A stretch of 6,199 nucleotides of DNA from an uncultured bacterium (lineage in GTDB: Bacteria > Patescibacteriota > Patescibacteriia > UBA1558 > GWA2-36-10). The notes beneath the pieces were generated by a model. The model had not been told where the DNA came from. It was given only the letters and a program-made list of their open reading frames with translations, and ran no database searches. Shown here piece after piece: positions 1 to 4,702 of the stretch (position 1 is its first letter; every line of letters begins with the position of its first letter). The position numbers were made by a program, and so were the translations under genes. The stretch is from assembly GCA_937870675.1 (NCBI GenBank), contig CALMZN010000058.1, forward strand, positions 1 through 6,199, in the 5' to 3' direction.

Positions 1-1479
1 TTGTGTAACAATTCCTACATCGTCTACAAATTCATTGTTACCTTTTATCTTTTCTGGAAGATTATCAACATCGTTGTCAATCACTTTATCATCGTGTAAT
101 TTTTTTTCTTTTTCATTAAAATAATTATTTAATTCCGACACCGCTACACGATCTTGTTGCATAGTGTCACGATCGCGGACTGTCACTTTTTTGTCTTCCA
201 AACTTTCAAAATCTACTGTCACGCAATACGGTGTGCCAATCTCATCCTGACGGCGATAACGCTTGCCGATACTGGCTGTTTCGTCATACAGACACACCCA
301 ATTTTTCTTGAGATCCATCAAAATACTGCGCGACAATTCTGCTAAATTTTCTTTTTTGGACAATGGCAAGACCGCTATTTTGATCGGCGCCAGATTATAG
401 GGCAACTTCAAAACAACCTCTGACTCCTTGTTTGACTCCGTAGTGGTGCTACGGCCACCTTTGATTTCAGTATAAGCAGCGCACAAAACTGCTAAAATTG
501 TGCGATCCACACCCAAAGACGGCTCAATGACATGGGGTATAAACTTTTCTTTGGTAATGGGATCAGTATAGGACAAATCCTGTCCAGAAAATTTTTGGTG
601 TTGAGACAGATCATAATCAGTCCTGTAAGCCAAACCATACAATTCTTTTTGACCAAAAGGAAATTTATATTCAAAATCAATAGTTCGCTTAGAATAAAAA
701 GCCCTGTCTTTGGAGCCAATTTCATGCTCCACTAGATCATCCGGCGACAAGCCCAAAGACAAACACCAACTTTTCATAACTTTTTGCCATTCTGAAAAAT
801 GTTGCTCCCAAACACTTGGATTTATAAAATATTCTATTTCTAATTGCTCAAATTCACGCGTCCTAAAAATAAAATTTTCGGTAGTAATTTCATTGCGGAA
901 GGCCTTGCCAATCTGGGCAATGCCAAAAGGCAATTTCAAACGCATGGTTTCCAAAACATTTTTAAAATTAACAAAAATCCCGCCAGCTGTTTCTGGTCGC
1001 AGATAAGCAATGCTGGCGCTATCCTCAAGTGGGCCCAAGAAGGTCTTGAGCATGAGGTTGAATTGTCGAGCAGAGGTTAACTCTCCACCACAATCTGGAC
1101 ATTTCAGATCTTTTTTATCACGTGGCTTGGTCTTGTCATACTCTGGCTGTAAACTATTATCTTCTAATAGGTGATCCTCACGAAAACGCCTATGGCACGA
1201 CTTGCAATCAACCAAGGGATCAGAAAAATTTTCCACATGGCCAGAGGCCTCCCAGACCTTGGGATTCATAATAATAGCCGAATCAAGCCCCACCATATCA
1301 GCTCTACTCGTCACAAACATTTTCCACCAGGCCTGTTTTATGTTGTTTTTTAGCTCCACGCCCAATGGGCCGTAGTCATAGGCCGCGCTCAAGCCACCAT
1401 ATATCTCTGAAGATGGATAAATAAAACCCCGCTGTTTTGCTAGCTTGACTATCTTTTCAAAATTATTGTCCTGAACCAT
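1..1479 (-). CDS. glyQS: Glycyl-tRNA synthetase, alpha2 (single-chain) type; 3' end beyond the window
   Basis: Charges tRNA-Gly with glycine in the cytoplasm as a class II homodimer. The frame is open for 493 codons from ATG at 1479 to the left edge without a stop, so the C-terminus is missing. The N-terminal part matches the family (FIYPSSEIYGG near 19-29, YDYGPLG at 34-40, ASGHVENFSDP near 78-88). Four cysteines (C92, C95, C127, C130) in two CxxC pairs form a probable zinc site. Motif 2 is FRNEI...FRTREFEQ at 194-212, RTDYDL is at 286-291, and motif 3 is HVIEPSLGVDRTIL at 316-329. The anticodon-binding domain spans about 356-455 (DEIGTPYCVTVDF, TVRDRDTMQQ). Related enzymes normally end near here, but this frame continues at least 33 residues as an acidic, lysine-containing tail. 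The start is the only ATG that keeps the conserved N-terminus; no Shine-Dalgarno is visible. A promoter of its own lies just upstream, behind the terminator of the preceding gene. Identification is firm from motifs alone. Confidence 0.96.
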   Translation of the reverse strand, partial: MVQDNNFEKIVKLAKQRGFIYPSSEIYGGLSAAYDYGPLGVELKNNIKQAWWKMFVTSRADMVGLDSAIIMNPKVWEASGHVENFSDPLVDCKSCHRRFREDHLLEDNSLQPEYDKTKPRDKKDLKCPDCGGELTSARQFNLMLKTFLGPLEDSASIAYLRPETAGGIFVNFKNVLETMRLKLPFGIAQIGKAFRNEITTENFIFRTREFEQLEIEYFINPSVWEQHFSEWQKVMKSWCLSLGLSPDDLVEHEIGSKDRAFYSKRTIDFEYKFPFGQKELYGLAYRTDYDLSQHQKFSGQDLSYTDPITKEKFIPHVIEPSLGVDRTILAVLCAAYTEIKGGRSTTTESNKESEVVLKLPYNLAPIKIAVLPLSKKENLAELSRSILMDLKKNWVCLYDETASIGKRYRRQDEIGTPYCVTVDFESLEDKKVTVRDRDTMQQDRVAVSELNNYFNEKEKKLHDDKVIDNDVDNLPEKIKGNNEFVDDVGIVTQ

Positions 1480-1511
1480 AAATACTGTTTTTAGTAATAA
1501 ACAATAAACAA

Positions 1512-1540
1512 ATTATAACTAATTAGAGTAAAAAAAACAA
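1512..1540 (-). promoter_or_regulatory. Probable sigma70-type promoter of glyQS
   Basis: Read on the minus strand, a perfect -10 box TATAAT lies at 1517-1512 and TTGTTT at 1540-1535 serves as -35, with 17 bp between. The transcript would begin near 1505, giving a leader of about 25 nt before the ATG at 1479. That leader is AT-rich and carries no purine-rich ribosome-binding site. The same TTGTTT-17-TATAAT layout occurs before the pilin gene, which supports both calls. Such boxes can arise by chance in AT-rich DNA. Confidence 0.6.
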
Positions 1541-1550
1541 GAATTGACTA

Positions 1551-1584
1551 AAAATAAAAAAAGTGGGCTGACATTCTGGCCCAC
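1551..1584 (-). terminator. Rho-independent terminator
   Basis: On the minus strand the perfect 6-bp stem GTGGGC/GCCCAC (1584-1579 paired with 1568-1563) encloses a 10-nt loop that can close further with two G-U pairs. It is followed at once by seven T, an A and four T (1562-1551). It lies 14 bp past the stop of the duplicated clp tail and 180 bp past the pilin stop. It would end transcription of the pilin gene and separate it from glyQS. If the pilin module was inserted, this may be the original clp terminator. Confidence 0.88.
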
Positions 1585-1590
1585 CTCCAA

Positions 1591-1662
1591 AAATTAATTA
1601 ATACCTCTCGGCTTTTCTGACCGTAATCTTGTCACCAGCGTCATAGACAATGACATCACGGC
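1591..1662 (-). repeat. Direct repeat copy A (clp 3' end), distal to the pilin gene
   Basis: This 72-bp stretch matches 4631-4702 without gaps at an offset of exactly 3040 bp. There are six mismatches (plus-strand positions 1598, 1601, 1606, 1607, 1613, 1640), all transitions. The similarity stops sharply on both sides. It covers the last 20 codons of clp, the stop codon and 7 bp beyond. The two copies flank the pilin-propeller gene in the same orientation. Confidence 0.95.
1598..1662 (-). pseudogene. Detached duplicate of the Clp ATPase C-terminal end
   Basis: On the minus strand this encodes RDVIVYDAGDKITVRKAE-R-Y and a TAA stop. It is identical to the end of the Clp protein encoded at 4638 except for Arg in place of Gly at the penultimate residue. 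It forms the end of an 89-codon open frame (1867-1598). That frame starts inside the pilin gene in another frame and has no recognisable start or ribosome-binding site. The part between the pilin stop and the repeat (1663-1763) does not resemble the Clp sequence that precedes this tail in the intact gene. I read it as a remnant and not as an independent gene. Differences from the intact copy are mostly silent, so both versions were shaped as coding sequence before, or despite, separation. Confidence 0.7.
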
Positions 1663-1763
1663 CAGCAAAAATTGAATTAATATCCCTAAAACCCAATAAA
1701 ACTAAATTAAAATTAGAAATTTCGCCAACTTTAATTTTTATATTCTCGGTAGTACCACGCCAA

Positions 1764-4472
1764 CTATTCTTCTGATTTAAAATTGATGGTGATACTCTCC
1801 AAAGAAGCTGATACATTGGTATTACTAGTTTGAAAAGACGCCTGATACTGCACATAACGATCTCCATCGGTCACACAATTGTTTGATGATAAGTCCTGCC
1901 CATTAGTCACAGCCGCGCAAGAAGACCAGTCAGTGGCTCCCGACATATCACTGCTATCATCGGTCCTGACTTTGACAGTGATAGAGGTGTCAGTCGGCGT
2001 AGTAGCTGACCAGTCAATTGTGCTATAGGATACATTGGACACAGTATCCAAAGCATTGGAAGTAATCAAGCCAGAACTAGCAAAAACAATGTTTGACATT
2101 TTTACAACATTATTATTGCTGTTTATCACCCATATAGAATTGGTCACTGTGTCAAAAGCCAAATCAGCCGGAATAGCACCAGCAGCATAATGACCTCCAA
2201 TAACAGAACAATCACTTGGATCTATTTTTACTGCATTATAATAACTAAGCGCCCATATAGAATTGGTAATAGAATCAAAAGCCACGTCTTCTACATAATT
2301 CCCAGCAGATGCTTCACATGCCACTGAACCATCGGTCACATCTATCTTAATAGCTTTACCCGAATATTGGTCTCTGGCTAGCCACACAGATTTTGTATAA
2401 GGGTCATAACTTATTTTCGATACTAGCGAATCGCCACCATGCGCATAAGTGCCAACCAAAGTAGCAGTGGTCACATCTATCTTATTTACATTATAAAGCA
2501 CGTCTAATACCCAGATAGAGTTAGTAAATGAGTCAAAGGCAAGGCCATAAGCTCTGTCTAGCAAAGTGACGGTATTTAATACAGCGCCAGTGTTAATGTC
2601 TATTCTTTTAACATTTTTATCATAATAATTTGAGACCCAAATAGAGTTATTATAAGAATCAAAAGCCACATCTCGGGTCCCATCACCAGCGGCATAAGTA
2701 CCAACCACTGCTCCTGTACTGACATCAAGCTTAATCACCTTATCATTAGCAAGATTGGTAATCCATATGGAATTGGTCACCGGATCAAAAGCCATTTTTT
2801 CTGGTACATAACCAATCGCATAAGTGCCAATAACTGCTCCTGTACTTGGATTTATTTTTTTAACATTACTATCATCATCTGAAACCCAAATAGAATCAGT
2901 ATAGCTATCAAAAACAATACCATTTGGTCCAGTGCCCACCGTAAAAGAATTTATTATATTGCCTGTCAGTGCGTCTATTACTTTCACAAAATTTTTGGAA
3001 TAATCAGCGGTCCAAATACGATTATAGATGGGATCATAGACCAAATTACTTGCACTAATATCTAGAGAATATGTGGCAAGAATAGAACCATCACTTGGAT
3101 CTATCTTCATGATGGTAGCTGATGCAGCGAGTACCCAGATAGAATTACTATAAGATTCAAATAAAACTGACCTTGGATCATCACTCACCGCATAAGTAGC
3201 AATTATTGACCCATCAGCCGCATTGACCTTGGTCACGGTATCATTGGCATAATTGCTGACCCAAATAGAATTGGTCACCGGATCATAATCTCCCCCCCAA
3301 GCGGAGGTGCCGACACTATAGGTGCCAATCAATAAGTCAGTGTCTGCGTTGACTTTGCTGACTGTAAAATCACTATAATTTATTGTCCAAATAGCATTGT
3401 TAGTAGAATCATAAACTACTTCTCTTGGGCCGTCTCCCACTGTTGTAGTAGAAATCACACTGCCGTCAGTTGGATCCATTTGTACCAAAATGTCATCGCC
3501 ATACCAGACAGCCCAAATACTTTGGGTGCTGGAAACATATTTAACATCCCATGGATAATTATATCCTGTTGGCTTGTAATTACCCAAATTTGCGCAGTCA
3601 TCAGCGTCTACTTTATAAATTTCTGAACTCCAGCCCTCTCCACCTACCCATATAGAATTGGTCAGCGGATCATAAGTGGCGTTACTTGGCATATCCCCCA
3701 CAGTCGCCGAACAAATAACATCTCCTGTGCTAGCGTCTACTTTAGTGATAGTATCAATATTTTTTTCAGTAATCCAAACATAGCCATTGTCGTCATAAGT
3801 TGCGGCTTTAGCAGAAACTCCGCTACCGCTAACAAAATACCCATCAATCGGATCACCCAAAAGTCTTACCTCTGCCTCATCGCCTGAATTAAAAATTTCG
3901 ACCGTAGTAGTAGATTCTGTGCCTGAAATAAAATCATTGTAAGAAGTATGAGTAAAAGCTGTTGCCACTAAAGGAGGAAAAGCTGCTCGAGCCGTACTAA
4001 CAATCGCACTTTCATTATAATTTTCACAAGCTCCAACCATGACGGCATCGCTATTTTCATCTCTAGTCACATAATAGCCCGTATCATGAGCATTGGTTTT
4101 TTGGGGGTCCACTGGCAAATCCTCACCAAGATATTTATCCAAAAAATCCTCATCATTGACTACCATACAATCCCAAGTCTGACCATCACAAGTCAAAAGC
4201 CCTTCTTGGTCGCACAAAACATATTTAGTGCCAGCTTCCATAGGCGCCGCCGCTATATCTGTTGGCAAGTATCCATTATCCAAAACATAAAGTTCTATGG
4301 CTTTGGCTATAGCCGCCACATCAGTAGACCGTCTAGCATCGCGAGTATTACCAATCCGCTGATTTGGATCTTTACCAAAAAAAATAACACCCGCTAAAAC
4401 TACAATAATGGCCATAGCCAAAATTATAGATACCAAACTAAAGCCATGCTTTTTGTTTTTAATTTTAAACAT
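1764..4472 (-). CDS. Prepilin-like protein fused to a 14-blade YVTN/NHL-type beta-propeller
   Basis: A 902-residue envelope or surface protein, probably processed by prepilin peptidase and held in or assembled from the membrane. The basic leader MFKIKNKKHG ends in Gly10, followed by FSLVS and a hydrophobic helix to about residue 33, a class III prepilin signal. The usual Glu at mature position 5 is Ser15. Residues 34-165 form a small pseudopilin head (RRSTDVAAIAKAIELY, DNGYLP) with cysteines 87, 95, 102 and 149. Residues about 222-792 hold 14 blades of 41-45 residues, each with a core like NSIWV-SN-AND-V-KVN-A-DG; the blade tryptophans are W233, 275, 320, 362, 404, 446, 487, 529, 570, 612, 654, 697, 740 and 781. 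Residues 797-902 are a beta-rich domain with a possible C852-C866 disulfide and a RYVQYQASF strand common in secreted proteins. Start ATG at 4472 gives an ideal leader length; no Shine-Dalgarno is seen. Ligand and role are unknown; adhesion is a guess. Flanking direct repeats suggest it may be an inserted module. Confidence 0.92.
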   Translation of the reverse strand: MFKIKNKKHGFSLVSIILAMAIIVVLAGVIFFGKDPNQRIGNTRDARRSTDVAAIAKAIELYVLDNGYLPTDIAAAPMEAGTKYVLCDQEGLLTCDGQTWDCMVVNDEDFLDKYLGEDLPVDPQKTNAHDTGYYVTRDENSDAVMVGACENYNESAIVSTARAAFPPLVATAFTHTSYNDFISGTESTTTVEIFNSGDEAEVRLLGDPIDGYFVSGSGVSAKAATYDDNGYVWITEKNIDTITKVDASTGDVICSATVGDMPSNATYDPLTNSIWVGGEGWSSEIYKVDADDCANLGNYKPTGYNYPWDVKYVSSTQSIWAVWYGDDILVQMDPTDGSVISTTTVGDGPREVVYDSTNNAIWTINYSDFTVSKVNADTDLLIGTYSVGTSAWGGDYDPVTNSIWVSNYANDTVTKVNAADGSIIATYAVSDDPRSVLFESYSNSIWVLAASATIMKIDPSDGSILATYSLDISASNLVYDPIYNRIWTADYSKNFVKVIDALTGNIINSFTVGTGPNGIVFDSYTDSIWVSDDDSNVKKINPSTGAVIGTYAIGYVPEKMAFDPVTNSIWITNLANDKVIKLDVSTGAVVGTYAAGDGTRDVAFDSYNNSIWVSNYYDKNVKRIDINTGAVLNTVTLLDRAYGLAFDSFTNSIWVLDVLYNVNKIDVTTATLVGTYAHGGDSLVSKISYDPYTKSVWLARDQYSGKAIKIDVTDGSVACEASAGNYVEDVAFDSITNSIWALSYYNAVKIDPSDCSVIGGHYAAGAIPADLAFDTVTNSIWVINSNNNVVKMSNIVFASSGLITSNALDTVSNVSYSTIDWSATTPTDTSITVKVRTDDSSDMSGATDWSSCAAVTNGQDLSSNNCVTDGDRYVQYQASFQTSNTNVSASLESITINFKSEE
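2097..3809 (-). repeat. 14 tandem intragenic repeats of about 126 bp encoding propeller blades
   Basis: The blade tryptophans are spaced 42, 45, 42, 42, 42, 41, 42, 41, 42, 42, 43, 43 and 41 residues apart. Repetition is also visible in the DNA. ACTGCTCCTGTACT occurs at 2707-2720 and again at 2833-2846, exactly 126 bp apart, in neighbouring blades. An 18-bp stretch GAATTGGTCACCGGATCA occurs at 2770-2787 and 3268-3285, in equivalent places four blades apart. These fit growth by duplication of single blades and blocks. Fourteen blades would build two seven-bladed propellers, although the sequence alone does not show where one would close. Confidence 0.93.
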
Positions 4473-4499
4473 AAATAATTTAGTTAGTTTATTTATTTT

Positions 4500-4528
4500 A
4501 TTATATATTATTTTAGTTTAAAAAACAA
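4500..4528 (-). promoter_or_regulatory. Probable sigma70-type promoter of the pilin-propeller gene
   Basis: On the minus strand TATAAT at 4505-4500 is preceded, with a 17-bp gap, by TTGTTT at 4528-4523. Transcription would begin near 4493, leaving a leader of about 20 nt before the ATG at 4472, again without a Shine-Dalgarno sequence. The layout repeats that of the glyQS promoter. The whole stretch is very AT-rich and other TATAAT matches lie upstream, so the exact start is uncertain. Confidence 0.5.
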
Positions 4529-4557
4529 TTTTTACAAACTTTTAACAAGCACCAAAT

Positions 4558-4627
4558 TATATTATATAAAAAATGAACATGGCCAATAAAGTAAAGACCA
4601 TTTTCTTTCCTATATTATATAAAAAAT
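4558..4627. repeat. Pair of 17-bp AT-rich direct repeats between clp and the pilin gene
   Basis: TATATTATATAAAAAAT occurs at 4558-4574 and again at 4611-4627, 53 bp apart. On the minus strand each copy reads as a T-run followed by TATATAATATA, which contains a TATAAT -10 match (4566-4561 and 4619-4614). The copies may be extra upstream promoters, protein-binding sites, or simple remnants of a duplication. The copy nearer clp lies 11 bp beyond the clp stop codon. Confidence 0.6.
4568..4601 (-). terminator. Weak candidate terminator downstream of clp
   Basis: On the minus strand ATGGTC (4601-4596) can pair with GGCCAT (4584-4579) through one G-U pair and an 11-nt loop. Six T follow at 4573-4568, but only after a 5-nt gap (GTTCA). 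The short stem and displaced T-run make it much poorer than the hairpin at 1563-1584. It overlaps one copy of the AT-rich repeat. Readthrough from clp into the pilin gene is plausible. Confidence 0.3.
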
Positions 4628-4630
4628 ACA

Positions 4631-4702
4631 AAATTAACTAGTACCCTTCGGCCTTTCTGACCGTAATCTTGTCACCAGCATCATAGACAATGACATCACG
4701 GC
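4631..4702 (-). repeat. Direct repeat copy B, within the 3' end of the intact clp gene
   Basis: Partner of 1591-1662 (66 of 72 bases identical, no gaps). Here the repeat is continuous with the full clp reading frame and ends in TAG 7 bp before the repeat boundary. Beyond 4702 (further into clp) and below 4631 (intergenic) the two copies share nothing obvious. In an insertion model this copy would have completed the clp gene on one side of the inserted 3-kb segment. Confidence 0.95.

Noticed and set aside
154..1353. Several plus-strand open frames and one minus-strand frame (492-725) inside the glyQS region
   Set aside because: They are shadows of the glyQS frame: none resembles a known protein, and the minus-strand glyQS frame carries all class II GlyRS motifs across the same bases.
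1598..1867. An 89-codon minus-strand frame as a separate gene
   Set aside because: Its first third overlaps the pilin gene in another frame, its middle resembles nothing I recognise, and only its last 20 residues are meaningful, as a copy of the clp end. I kept that tail as a pseudogene fragment.
1764..1867. Frameshift joining the pilin gene to the downstream clp-like tail
   Set aside because: The pilin's C-terminal domain ends naturally after its last beta strand (SITINFKSEE), and no slippery sequence is evident near the TAG at 1764-1766.
2097..3809. Regular repeats that could suggest a CRISPR array or satellite DNA
   Set aside because: The 126-bp period equals 42 codons, the frame stays open throughout, and the units encode propeller blades; there are no short conserved repeats with unique spacers.
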